From Watersipora subatra (lineage: Eukaryota > Bryozoa > Gymnolaemata > Cheilostomatida > Watersiporidae), in the NCBI RefSeq assembly GCF_963576615.1, contig NC_088711.1:63583248-63647247 (forward strand): a stretch of DNA of 64,000 bases. Direction: 5' to 3'. The position numbers were made by a program, and so were the translations under genes. This document shows, piece after piece, positions 1 to 13,300 of this stretch (position 1 is its first letter; the number at the start of each line of letters is the position of its first letter). Under the pieces are notes generated by a model, which saw only the letters and a list, made by a program, of their open reading frames with translations, was not told the DNA's origin and searched no databases.

Positions 1-39
1 ATATATATATGTATATATATATATACTAGTACCTATATA
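1..39. repeat. AT-rich microsatellite
   Basis: Alternating (AT)n with scattered G and C. It borders the left end of the transposon that begins at 40. The same sequence type resumes at 1160, so the transposon sits inside an AT microsatellite. Confidence 0.8.
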
Positions 40-1159
40 CAGTCAAACATGGATAACTCGTCCACGGATAGCTCGAACACATGGTTAATTCGAACATTTC
101 CTTTGGTCCGTTCCCACGTAATGATAAATTGCTATAGATAACTCGAACTCAACACTGTTAATTCGAACTGTTTTTTTGCCCAACAGCTACCGAAACGGTT
201 GTTTTCGCTTTAGAAAATCACTTTATTCAAAGCCATAGAGGTAAACTTCATCTTTTCGTAATTCATAAGCGTCGTTATTACCACCATCGGCAAAATATTT
301 TTGGCAACGACTTTTCTAAAAGTTTGGTGAAATTTGATTTATACTGCGATACGATGAATAGCACGTGCTAGCCGGGTCACGCGCGCAAGAATTTTCGCCA
401 CGCACATACAAAACAAAAATCGCATGTTGTTTTGTATATGCGTGGCGAAAATCCTTGAGTGCGTGACTCGGCTAGCCCGTGATGAATAGTTTTTCGACGT
501 TGATTCCGTGTTGAATCAACGTCGGAATGTTGAATGTTTAAAGCGTCTTAAAAATGTTGTAATTAAACGTATACGTTGTCTGAGCTACAAAAAACTATTC
601 ATCGTTTGACGTAAACACAGAATACGTGTGTACATTCAATAAGTTTCTATTAAAAAAGCATGAGTGATATAGAATGTACCGTAAAACCTCGTAAAACTTC
701 TGATTGAACTGCCTCGGAGTGTTGCTCTTAACGAATCCCAGGTAAAGTAAGGTAATCTGCATAAACTTCAAGAAAAAACGGCAAGATTGATCGTGGGTAA
801 AACCCCAAAAGAAAAAAATGTCTTTTCTTTTGAGCATTTAAACAACGATCAAGTTTTGCCAATGTCAATCTGAAAAACGTCCTGGCAATAACATCACCTC
901 AAACAACAAACCAATCTCAAGTGATAGAAAAATCTCTATACTTTTTCATGAAAACGTTTTAAACTTTACATTAGAAGCATTTAATTTGAAACAAGCCATT
1001 TGTGCTTTTGATTTATATTATAGTTTGTATATGTACATGTATCTACTAATAAATAAGTAAATATATGGACTTGTGACAGTGCTCTGATAACTTGAATGCT
1101 CTAATAATTCGAACACTTTTGCTCGGTCCCTTGAAGTTCGAGTTATCCATGTTTGACTG
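40..1159. mobile_element. Family A non-autonomous TIR transposon, copy 1 (pogo/Tigger-like)
   Basis: The ends are inverted repeats beginning CAGTCAAACATGGATAACTC on the left, with the complement ending at 1159. TA dinucleotides flank both ends, as expected for Tc1/mariner/pogo elements. The interior shares long stretches with the second copy at 35920-39770, for example the runs around 'taactcgaac' and 'tcaagtgatagaaaaat'. I see no intact transposase; the reverse-strand open frame at 595-837 matches nothing I recognise. The element lies in what is probably an intron of HELLS. It carries its own small insertion at 362-481. Confidence 0.75.
362..481. mobile_element. 120-bp foldback MITE with 8-bp target duplication
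   Basis: A near-perfect inverted repeat runs from CACGTGCTAGCC on the left to GGCTAGCCCGTG on the right; the arms reach about 50 bp. It is flanked on both sides by ATGAATAG (354-361 and 482-489), an 8-bp target-site duplication typical of hAT elements. It is nested inside family A copy 1 and absent from copy 2. Confidence 0.75.
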
Positions 1160-1311
1160 TATATATATATATGTATATATATACATGTATATATATATAC
1201 TAGTACCTATATATATACATATATATATGTATATATAGGTACTAGTATATATATATACATATATATATGTATACATATATATGTACCTATATATATATAT
1301 AGGTACTAGTT
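1160..1311. repeat. AT microsatellite with internal palindromes
   Basis: Runs of (AT)n alternate with 'actagtacctatatat' and its complement, so the segment can fold on itself repeatedly. Confidence 0.7.
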
Positions 1312-1782
1312 GAATGCCCGGCGGTGCACGAGTAACAAAAAAGTTTTTGCATCGAAAATTATTTTTAATTGGCTATGTTTGTTTAGCCAATAAATTGGAG
1401 TAACTTAAGCTAGTAACTTCAGCTAGTCTAAATCTTTACTATTACTATAATAAGAGCTCTGTCCATCCCTCTGAATCCAGCATTAGCAAAAAAGATTGCA
1501 TCATGATTTCTCACGCAATCATGATCTTCAAGTGTGCAAGCTGAAGCATGCTATATTAATCAATCGGCATTAAAGATTAGCCGGTGTAATAAGTGTGACG
1601 TGCAGATTTATTCCATGGTATAGTCAACTGGACGCGTAGTGTAATAGATAGTGCGCCAGTCAGCAGAACTGGAGGTTTTGAGTTCCATTCCAGGGCGGAG
1701 TGAATTTTCCATTCCTATGAGTTTATCGCTATAACTGAACACATGATTGACCGACAGACAAACACTGAGATATATATATATA
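1312..1782. repeat. Interspersed repeat E, copy 1, with tRNA-like (SINE) segment
   Basis: It starts near 'gaatgcccggcggtgcac' and resembles 26740-28250, which has 'gagtgcccggtgttgcat'. Both copies share 'gcattaaagrttrgc' and 'ggtgtaataagt' further in. About 1622-1688 looks like the head of a tRNA-derived SINE: an A-box-like 'tagtgtaatagatagtg', then a B-box-like 'ggttttgagttccattcc'. The tail has 'gaccgacagacaaac'. This is not a functional tRNA, because no acceptor-stem pairing is evident. Confidence 0.5.
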
Positions 1783-2225
1783 GATGGTATGGTCCTCTCT
1801 GGCATATACATTTATATATATAGATGGTATGGTCCTCTTTGGCATATACATTTATATATATAGATGGTATGGTCCTCTCTGGCATATACATTTATATATA
1901 TAGATGGTATGGTCCTCTCTGGCATATACATTTATATATATAGATGGTATGGTCCTCTCTGGCATATACATTTATATATATAGATGGTATGGTCCTCTCT
2001 GGCATATACATTTATATATATAGATGGTATGGTCCTCTCTGGCATATACATTTATATATATAGATGGTATGGTCCTCTCTGGCATATACATTTATATATA
2101 TAGATGGTATGGTCCTCTCTGGCATATACATTTATATATAGATGGTGTGGTCCTCTCTGGCATATACATTTATACATATATATAGATGGTATGGTCCTCT
2201 TTGGCATATACATTTATATATATAT
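1783..2225. repeat. 40-bp minisatellite, about 11 copies
   Basis: The unit contains 'gatggtatggtcctctctgg' followed by 'catatacatttatatatata'. Copies start at 1783, 1823, 1863 and so on with few changes. The last copies vary in length. Confidence 0.9.
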
Positions 2226-2269
2226 ATATCGCTTTTTTTGCAAAACACTAGTTGTAGAAAAGCGCATTA

Positions 2270-3516
2270 CAGTAATACTTCAACTTACGAGTGCTCCAAC
2301 ATACGAGAAACTTGAGATACGAGCCAGCTTTTCAGCAAGTCTTAGCACTAACATACGAGCCATGTTTGAGATACGAGCACGTGAGTCAGTTGCCAAGTAT
2401 GCCGGAGGTGTTTTATGACAACAGCATCAAACTGTATTTTTCAACTGCACAGGTTATACTTTTGGACAGTGTTTTTGTGCGCGCTGTTCAATGCAGAATT
2501 ATGTGAATTAAAAGTACTGTGCGTAGACCGAAAGTTTGCAAGTAAAATGAAAAATAATACAAAGAAAAAGAAAATGATAACAATTGATATTAAACGAAAA
2601 CTTATTGAAAAATATGCGAAATGTGTATGCATGATTGAGCTAGCTCAGCAATTTGAAAGAAATACATCCACAATTATCAAACAGAAGGATTATATTCAGG
2701 GCATTTAGCTTGCAAAAGGACTAACCGTAGTTTCTAAACGGCGCAGCGATCTTCATCACCGCTGATGGAGAAACCGCTCAGGCATTGAATAAAAGATAAA
2801 CAATTGGCCGGTGACAGCGTAACTGAAACGACGCTATTTAAAAAGGCCGGTGCTATCTATCAAAACTATAAAAATAGACATTCGGACAAGTTGGCTAGTG
2901 GTCGTGCATTAAACCTTTGTGACGACACCTGTGTTCGTCCTAATCGCAACATGTTGAAAGGGCGACAAAGGCAAACGTCCTTAGGTCCATCTTAAAACGA
3001 CCGGCTAGTCGTGAAAGCGAAACAAAAGAAAAATTAGCTAACTAGCGAGAAACTTCAAACTATGAACGCCGAAGAAATTTTAATTACGTTAAGTTAAAAA
3101 TGAAGGTTTGCTTTTAGATTTGCTTCTAAGTTTGTCTTTTAAGACTGATAAAATTCAAATTTATCGAAGTCAACTGTTGTAATGAAGGATAACTTATATC
3201 TCTCTCTCTCTGGCAAATGCTAGCGTTAGCCGCTACTGTATGTATTTAATTTTACGTTTTAATTTAACACATTTCCTTGCATTATTTTTTATTTGTTGCT
3301 TTTTGAAAGCAAGTGGTAAGTTAGGACAATAACCAACATGTTCTTTCTGTTACAATATCTTGTTTTGAGTGTTTTATTTGCATTTTTCAGAGTATGGAAA
3401 CCAATAAATATATATTTAATTGTTCTATATATAAATAAATTGCACCAACATGCGAGTAAATTGACATACGAGCTCAGTCTCGGAACACATTAAGCTCGTA
3501 AGTTGAAGTATGACTG
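2270..3516 (+). mobile_element. Family B Tigger-like transposon, copy 1 (defective)
   Basis: The TIRs are CAGTAATACTTCAACTTACG on the left and the complement of CAGTCATACTTCAACTTACG on the right, flanked by TA. The interior encodes decayed pieces of a Tigger/pogo transposase. A CENP-B-type helix-turn-helix remnant lies at about 2570-2700 (IEKYAKCVCMIELAQQFERN) and is followed by a stop. A C-terminal PIP-box-like tail, MLKGRQRQTSL, lies near 2950. The DDE catalytic domain is missing, so the element is non-autonomous. A second copy at 36449-39559 shares the ends and the coding remnants. Confidence 0.8.
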
Positions 3517-4392
3517 TATTGGGAACAGCTAAGATCTTGAGGCAAGTGCTCAAACTCCCAGCTCTCTAGTAGGAGACCTGAGTTTGAGTAGACATTACCA
3601 CCCACTTGAGCGAACCAGAAAAAACAATTTTTATATAAAATATATACAAAAATATATAAATAAAAATATATATGCCAGAGAGGACATGCTACCATACCTA
3701 CAAGGACTCTATGCAATCCTCATGGGAATAAATTGGATGGTGTGTAAGTAAAGAGAACATTATGAATGACACAAAAGGCTAGCAGACGGATGCATCGATT
3801 ACTAAAATGCACCAGAGATTGAATGTATGACAGCACATTTATAGCAAATCGATTGTCACATGGCTTTTACGGTCAAATTTTCTGAGCAACCACCTGTATC
3901 ATCAGCAATTCATGATGGATTATTTTTTACTTTTGTCAACAGCCATAGAATTTTTTGAAGAAAACCAAAGGTAGCGATAAATATCTGTGATATCTGAATT
4001 CATTCAGTGTATACTTATCGTAGATATGGAAGATGTCAAGTTACAAGTTTTTAAAACTTGTATTCAGTTTTTGCCCTCTATCATCTCACTGAGAGTTTCT
4101 GAATGCTAGCCAAGTACATATCAATGTTGTATCCAAGTACATCTCGAGGTTGTATTCAAATAAATCTCGACGTTGTCTCCAATATTTGTCAATATTTCTG
4201 GAGAATGCACTCTTAATTTGATTCATTAACAGAAGAAATGAGGCCTTTTACAGTAGTTTTGATTTAGAAGCAATTTTGGAATTGTTTACGTAGTAGAAAG
4301 CAAAAACTTTGCATAAATTATTTACGTTATAAGGTCGTCTGTTGTAATAGATAAATGAGTACAAGATGTAGCTCTTAGAAACAAACCCTCAC
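3517..4392. other. Non-coding; SINE-like fragment at the left
   Basis: 3537-3610 contains 'caagtgctcaaactcccagc' followed by 'agacctgagtttgag', which looks like a decayed tRNA-derived SINE. The rest of the segment shows no exon, and I see no helicase C-lobe motif on the minus strand. If HELLS continues leftward, this is intron. Confidence 0.4.
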
Positions 4393-7300
4393 CGGTTCTT
4401 CCTTCTTTTTTAACAGCTGCATTATAGTCTTGTTGACAGTAGCCTCATAGAAAGTTCGCTGTTGTTGAGTGAGCGGGGCATAGACGAGGAGCTCCTGTTT
4501 AGGAGGTAGATTGAGCTCCACATCGGCCTTGAGACGACGCAGAATGAAAGGAGTCATGATCTTGTGAAGCATGGCCAAAACATTTCTTTTCTTCTCTTCG
4601 GCGATAAGTTGTTGCTGCTGGTCCTTTTTAAGGCAGTCGAGTTTGAACCAGTACTCAAAGCTACGGAAAGGAAATCGTGTCTAAATAGCGGAGAGACCTG
4701 CTATGAACATGCCATTAGGAGTTGCGCTGCTCACTACTATTATTCAGTTCCTAAAGAAGGACAACGATTATAGTGTGCCATACGGTATATGGGGACGGCC
4801 GTAAGAACTGATATTTTAAGAAAAGAGTCAGACAGTTGCATTTGTAGCTGCAAACAATACTTTGCTGCTGTTTCACAACATAAAGATTAAATAAAATTAT
4901 GAGAACTACCAATATATTTAATGGTAGATTGTTGCTTTTTTGTAAAGCAAAGAGGAAATATATAAACCTTGTATCTTCGAGCTCCCAATACAACAAAAAA
5001 TGCAATAATAACATAATAATAAAATATAATGTTAGCAACTCTGGTGTAAATATTTTGAATTAGCTTCCAACTAGTCAATTATCAACTTTGCCAAACTTTA
5101 ATAACAGATTTTGTTGTGAACCCAGACTTTGATCTCCTTAACCCTATTGATGCCTGAGAGAAAAAGTTGTCTGTCTCCCTTGTTTATGTTAAATTAGATA
5201 ACTGAGTAGTCGGATGAGTCAAACCAACCTGAAGAGAAAGATTTCCTGAGAGTCATCAGATCAACTGTTATTGTTATCATTTAGTGGATCATTTTTGTTA
5301 TTTATAGTCATGTTTCCATTAGAACAAAAACAGACAAGCATTCTCTAATCTTCATCTCAAAAACTGAAAACATGAGCGATACCTGTCCAAGTCATCAAAG
5401 ACTTCTGGAAGAAGAAAGTTCAGCAAAGACCAAAGTTCTGAAAGGTTGTTTTGGAGAGGGGTGCCTGTCAGCAGCACTCGATGTGTACTGTCATATAGCC
5501 TTAGCTCTCTGTAAGCAAAAAATATTTATGAGTTGCCGATTTATGTAATTATGTATATGGTGCAGCCTTTGCATACAGAGTTCATCTGTTTAAGAGTTGC
5601 TAATGCCGTCACAGTTGAGCAATTATTCCCTTAATAATATACAGTACATTGTTGAATAATTATAAAATAAATGATAAATACTTCCAATAAGTACATAAAT
5701 AATATTAGAAAGTAAATGCACTATATAAAACATATAAAAAATACATGTAAAGAAGTAAACTGAAAACAACTAAATTCCTTGAATGAAACTAAGCAGAATA
5801 TAAAAATATTTTTTTATTGTCGCTTCAGCCTTACCAGAGAGACAAGCAAATGGAGGTGCAGCCTTGGCAATACAGGAGAGCGACGAAGTAGTGTTAGAGC
5901 TAGTCTAACATGACCTCCAATTGTCCTCCAAATTAACATATAAATCAACTTGTTTACGTTCTCTTGTTTCATTTTGGATTTATGAATATTTTATCTTTAA
6001 TTATGACAGCTTTTCCAATTTGACTCTTTTTTTCTTGGCTTCTTTTTTATTCTCATCCCGACAATAACCTCTAGATGGCTTGAGAGATTTTTTTAAAGAT
6101 GTCTGATCAAGTTTTAATTTAAAGAAAAGCATCGCCCTTCTCCCTTTTGTCCACCACTACTTTAATTTGCACTAGCTATTCTGAAATCCAAAATTTTAAA
6201 ACTGAAAAAGGCAGTAAGAAACACTATCGAATATTATTTGAACACCATCAAACCAAAAAGTATGAAGGAGAATGCATAATATTTATTAATTTATAAAACT
6301 GCCATGTTTCAAAAAACTTCAGACACCATACTTAGTGAATTACTTCCAAAAATGACTTATAAATTACTTATAGAAATACCACTTGTAAATTATGCCGCAC
6401 GTCAGAAGAATTCATAAGTTAATATGATCAGAATTTGAGGTGCAACCCTATAGTAATGACTCTAAAATGCCTTTAGCATAGACATTAGGGTGCCTACTTG
6501 ATGAGCCTGCACTGGGCATTCTTGATTCTATGGCCTTCATCAACTATGAGATACTTCCAGTGCATGGACATGAGGTACTGTCTATCAACCATGGCTACTT
6601 CATATGACGTGCAAACTACTGGCTGACTTGACCATTGGCCATCAATGTCCGTGGATTTGCGTATGGATCTCCTCAGTACTTCCCTTTCGTCTTTTGAGCC
6701 ATGGTAGAGCACCACTGGCACCTGTCAGAGAGCATGCACTACATTGACACCAAACAACACGGTAGAGCACCACTTGCACCTGTCGGAGAGCATGCACTAC
6801 ATTGACACCAAACAACTCGGTAGAGCACCACTGCCACCTGTAAGATAGCATGCACTACATTGACACCAAACAACATAGTAGAGCACCACTGGCACCTGTC
6901 GGAGAGCATGCACTACATTGACACCAAACAACATGGTAGAGCACCACTGGCACCTGTCAGAGAGCATGCACTACATTGACACCAAACAACACGGTAGAGC
7001 ACCACTGGCACCTGTAAGATAGCATGCACTACATTGACACCAAACAACATGGTAGAGCACCACTGGCACCTGTCAGAGAGCATGCACTACATTGACACCA
7101 AACAACTCGGTAGAGCACCACTGGCACCTGTAAGATAGCATGCACTACATTGACACCAAACAACACAGTAGAGCACCACTGGCACCTGTAAGATAGCATG
7201 CACTACATTGACACCAAACAACACAGTAGAGCACCACTGGCACCTGTAAGATAGCATGCACTACATTGACACCAAACAACAAGCTTCAAATCTGTCTCAG

Positions 7301-10300
7301 GATGTAGACATACTGCTATGAGAATAGACGTGGACCAACTCAGAAGCTAGGAGTTCATGATGAGATAAAAACTACGAGAAAAGTTTCCATCGAATGGAAT
7401 TTATATTAAACTATGTAACAAGCATTCTAAAACCTACCTTGGGAGCAAATCTATGGAACTCATTCACCCAGTTGGGGAGGGTTGAGAGAGGCACAACAAT
7501 GAGGAATGGTCCCTTGATATCCATGGTTATGAGATGCGCTATAGCTGCTATGCACTGAATTGTCTTCCCCAGACCCATTTCGTCAGCTAGGATTCCATTC
7601 ACTCCATTCTCAAACATGGTCTGCAATACAAATCCATTTCACATTCAACATCAGATCCAACACATTCATCATTCTAACATGACCCGTTCAAGACAAACTA
7701 GTTTACCGCCAACTACTGAGCATATCGTGTAAACGCCTTGGGATTGAGTTGTCACGAGAGGAAAGAAGTGGCTCACATCACCGTTTCGAGGTTTATCGAC
7801 AGTTCTGTTGATGAATGAGTACTATTGTCAATCGTAATCTCGACCAAAATATCAAACCGCTGATAGCCAAAAAAATTGCAAAATTATTTGTACAAAAAAG
7901 GTTAGAATAGGAAATAAGCTAAGATATCAGTGGATGACGATATCCACGGACAACACATAGCATCTCTATCAATAAATCTCACTTTGACATCGTGTCTGTC
8001 TGTTTGTCTGCTGTGCATATCTAAATTTTTTGCTGAGTTTGTCCAAAATTCACAGACATACTCAGTGCCTTCCGCCAGGTCACCAAAATATTTGGTTTCA
8101 CAACTCCATCAGGTTCCTGACAACCAGCCTCTTAAACACCACCCGCTGGCTATCTGATTGTAAATCAAAGAATCGTTGGGCGTCACCTGGCTCACTGCTA
8201 GTCTATAATTGGAATAATTCTATGTCCTTCGCATAGCTCATTGGAATAACTCTATGTCCTTCGCATAGCTCATTGGAGATAAAAGCCGCTCACATTGTGT
8301 AAGAATGTTCTAGTTCATGGATGGGTCTAATTAGCTAGTTCGTGGGGTCTTACAAACTCAGTATGTTTACAAACAATGGGTCAATGTTGTTTGGATTATC
8401 AGGAGTCATTGCTATGGAATCTACTACAGGTTACACCACGTAAAATTGTAAATGCTAATTCTTTCAAAAATGAACTGAAGCGCTACCTCAGACAACCAGA
8501 CTAGACTAAACTAACTAGACAGACTTCTGCTGACTCTACTTTCAGGTTCAGCGCCTTGATTAGCCTTGCTATTGCGCACAGGGACCTCATCATCACCTTC
8601 CCTGGAGTGACATTTTTTTTCTATTTTTCTTGTTTTTGTATACTGTAAGAAGCACTCTTCATATTATTTTTTGTAGTTATATTATAGATGAAAATAAACA
8701 AACAAACAAATATAAATGTGTCGGGAACAGATATGCCAATTGTCAGGAGCAGACTTGCCAACCGCTTGAAAACTTAAACTAGAGTATTCTGTAGCCCCAA
8801 ATAGCTACGTAAAAACCTAAGTTATTCACAATTTTACTGCAGTTCCAAAATTTGTATATAGTCAATATCTTCATATCTATCATAGTTTCATTCTAGAGCA
8901 GTCTTGTGTTTACAGTATCTGAGTTTTTCCTATAAAAATTACTCTCAAGTTTTTCCTATAAAAAACTCAAAACACACATTGTGAACTAAGGTTGTACAAA
9001 TGGAAGTTGTGCGCTCCACAACAAGCAGATCTTAACAGGAAGCAAAGGAAATTCGTATATACTAATAACTGTTATGCCAGCCCATATCGATGAGGGCATT
9101 TGCGCAGCTTGCCAGTATCATAAAGTGTGCCGTAATTTGATATAGAGTAGACAAAAAGGGGAGCTTACATTGAGCCAGAGGAGGCCATCAACTTGGTACG
9201 GTCGGAGAGTTCCAGTGAACAAAAGAGGGCAACCCGAGGAGAGAGCCATATCAGAGTTGCTGACTTGAGACTGCTGACTAGAACTGATGGAATCGCTAAG
9301 GCTTGTCTCGTTTTCAGCCTGCAAATCCATCATTGACAGTAGCTCTATGACACATATCTATGAATCTAGGTCATTACACGCATCTATGCAAGTAGCTCTA
9401 CAAAATACAACTCTTAGATTAGATCTGTTGCATGCTTATGAGAGAGGCTCTACAGAAAATATCTATGAGAGTAATTTTATAGAATACATCTATGAGGAAA
9501 GGTCTGTAACATGTATGCATTATTAAAATGGGTAAGCAATAAATCGAAGCATAACTTACTTATGGTCAACAGCACAACAGTTATAGAGTTGAGTGTATTC
9601 TACAAGCGATATATGATATTGAAGGTATGAATTATTTGTGCCCATCCTATGTGTGACAGTTTGACAAAAAATATTAAGTAACACGGTTCTGTACAAAGAG
9701 TGTAGCTATAGTACAAAGAGTGTAGCTGTAGTACAAAAATTGTAGCTGTAGTACAAAAAGTGTAGCTATACCTAGTACAAATAGTGTAGCTATAGTAGAA
9801 ATAGTGTAGCTATAGTAGAAATAGTGTAGCTATAGTAGAAATAGTGTAGCTATATGTACTACAAATAGTGCAGCTATAGTACAAAGAGTGTAGCTATAGT
9901 ACAAATAATGTAGCTATAGTACAAATAGTGTAGCTATAGTACAAATAGTGTAGCTATAGTAGAAATAGTGTAGCTATAGTAGAAATAGTGTAGCTATATG
10001 TAGTACAAATAGTGCAGCTATAGTACAAAGAGTGTAGCTATAGTACAAATAATGTAGCTATAGTACAAATAGTGTAGCTATAGTACAAATAGTGTAGCTA
10101 TAGTACAAATAATGTAGCTACTGTACAAAGAGTGTAGCTAAGTTCCAAAGAGTGTAGCTATAGTACAAAGAGTGTAGCTATAGTACCAAGAGTGAAGCTA
10201 TAGTACAAAGAGTGTAGCTATAGTACAAATAGTGTAGCTATAGTACAAAGAGAGTAGCTATAGTACAAAAAGTGTAGCTATAGTACAAAGAGTGTAGCTA

Positions 10301-13300
10301 TAGTACAAAGATTGTAGCTATAGTACAAAGAGTGTAGCTGTAGTACAAAAATTGTAGCTATAGTACAAAGAGCAACTCGGCCAATCAGTCGGCTAACTAT
10401 AGTCAACTAGTACCCAGGCAGTCTTGAGTGCCGAGAGAGATCGTCAGGTGTGTCAATAAAGCACGGAGAGTAAGTACATGTACATGCATGATCATTCTAA
10501 AATCCTGGAAGGTGAACGAATGGTATGAGTGGTGGTGGGTTCGAATCCCCCACAATGCAATCTTTTTTTCCTCAGCCGTGGCTTTGGACAGACGGACACT
10601 ACTCTTGTTATTGTAAAGATTGACAGACTCACTTCTGCGTCGATAGACCAAGACTCTGCCTTAGCACCGTTATATGAAAACTTAACATATGAGAGTAGAT
10701 CCATAGCATGTATGTATGTATGTATGAAGTACTTCATAATATGTAATTATGAGAATAGCTCTATGACATACATCAATGATAAATGCTTGTTTTCTAGCCT
10801 CGGCCACTGACCCTGCAGGCTCACACAAGGGCAGCAGGCTCTAGAATATTATTTTAGGATAGGCTCAGATGCCCCTGTCAATGCTCTGTGACAAGGACTG
10901 ACAAATTCCAGCCTTTTCCAACCTAAGAACTACTACGGAATAACTGAAAGCATCTTCTTCTATGGATTTGGACAATATTTTACATACAAATACAGGTTAA
11001 AGAATTGCACTACCTTGTGAGATTTTCGAGACTTTTTTGCCAGCGGCTGGTTGCTTTGAGACTCTTGTGTTTGATTCATTTTACTCTTTTGATGGTCCAT
11101 TCTTTCCAGTAGATACCTACAAGGTAAGTGTGTCATGCTAGATCATTTAGAGTGCTGGCTGTGACGCCTCATAGCACTTCATTTGTACCGTTGTTACACG
11201 GAGTGCTCAGGGGTGCCCCAAATGTCAGATCTCAGGTCGATCATGAAATTCGTAAAATCTTACATGTGCATAGAACACCCCGCACAAATGACAAGAGTTG
11301 TCTATACAATTAACAATAAATGTTGTAAGTGGCAGGTAGCTACACTATTCTGTATACAAGCAAAAGGTTGGGCAGAGTTGTGGTTTCCACAACTAGTGAA
11401 ACGCTAAGCAACCTTGACCTTGACGCTCAGCAACCTTGAACCCTTAGCATTTTGAAGCTTAACCTTGTATATACATGCGAGTTCCCCGATCGTAGACTTT
11501 CAACTTTTCATTGACTGTGAACGCACTTAGGATAGCACAACTCCTTGTGAACTTGAAGCTCCTAGTTTCAAAAATCAAGTATAGCAGTTTCTTTTGTCAC
11601 ACTCTTGCAAGGAAGTCCTGCTTTAGAGGTAACTGAAGAAACAATGATTGCAGTACACCGATTTTGAGTGTATACTGGTTATGAATAGAAAAACATGGTT
11701 TCAGAGTAAATCTCTTGTAGCTACGCTACATGTAGATAAAACTTTCTAGCTTTGTCTATTTTTAACCTTTAGTACTAAGAATTTCAATCAGTTTGTCATA
11801 AGAAACTAATGTTTTGTCAGCAGACATGTTATAGTTCTCGGTAGGTTAGAAGTACCCTCCACATTTTGACGAAATCTCCAAAACTAGTAGTCCAATCAAC
11901 TTGAACCTTTGGAATTACATGCAGTACGTGTATTATAATTATATGCAGTATGTGTATTACAATTATATGCAGTACGTGTATTACAATTATATGCAGTACG
12001 TGTATTACAATTATATGCAGTATGTGTATTACAATTATATGCAGTACGTGTATTACAATTATATGCAGTACGTGTATTACAATTATATGCAGTATGTGTA
12101 TTACAATTATATGCAGTACGTGTATTACAATTATATGCAGTACGTGTATTACAATTATATGCAGTATGTGTATTACAATTATATGCAGTATGTGTATTAC
12201 AATTATATACAGTACGTGTATTACACACAAAGCGGCCAAAATTTCATAATCCTTCGTAAACAGGAAGTGCGGAAAAGCAAACCAAAACTATGCAGCCGAG
12301 TTTACTCGAGTGTACGATCAGGTGGCAAAACAACTCCCAAATCATCTCAGGTCCAGGCTTCAAAGTGATGAATTGATTAAAAATTTTGACGTTTTGTGTC
12401 AGTTCAGAGAGTGAAATTTATGTCCAAGTGTTCATTAAACAAGAAATATAATTTTTTTAGTATTATGAACAGTTATACGCTTCATTATTCAATATTTTAT
12501 TGCAACTTTCGGCACTCCTCTGTGCTAGATACTAATTCGTATCCTTGGCTTTCATATTGTAGTGAATAAACCAAACACCTGCAAGCACCTGCAAGCACCT
12601 GCAAGCACTACCCTCTGTAACTCACTTGGTATATAGCTCACTTTTAGTCAGCAACAACTGTAACTTCTGGTATCTTTCTTCTTTCTCCTTTTCTTCTTCC
12701 TTCTGCCATTCCTAACCAAACAATCAAGTATCGTATATCCCCGCGTATAAGCCCATGCGGGAATATATGGTACACAATCAACACCATATCTCTGCACCGC
12801 AAACTCAGGTCTCGGCGCAACAAACAGGATACATAACTACAGTATTACTTTGACTGACAACCTCAGCTACGTACATACTTTGTGATATAAATTTGAGCAA
12901 ATATTTGACGTGATCTCTCAATTAGTTTCAAACATAAAACATTCAGAATTGCTCGAAACGCTAAAGCAAATAAGCTAATACAAATTAAAACTGAAATGTA
13001 AAAATAAAAGCAAAATATAACTTACATTAATAACCATATACAGTGTAAGTTAGAGTAAGTTATGTCACATATTTTTATGACTTACTCTAATACCAAATCT
13101 GCTCATAGCCGAGCATACAGTTTCGTATACGTGTATCCATGGTAACGTAACAATTTTGTCGAGCATACAGTTGCGCATACGTGTATCCATGGTAATGTAA
13201 CAATTTTGCCGAGCATACAGTTGTGTACACGTGTATCCAATGTAACGTAAGAGTGAAGACCTAGCTTTACTGAATGTCATATTGATTTAGTTTTTACATA

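Noticed and set aside
1-4392. Helicase C-lobe exons of HELLS
   Set aside because: Searched the minus strand for the expected motifs (CNHPYL, STRAGGLGINL, HRIGQ) and found none; the region is transposons and satellites.
10520-10560. tRNA gene
   Set aside because: Good B-box but no A-box at correct distance and no paired acceptor stem; fits a SINE fragment.
11829-12368. Long open frames on both strands (up to about 150 aa)
   Set aside because: Produced by a 24-bp repeat whose period is a multiple of three; no start context, splice sites or known motif.
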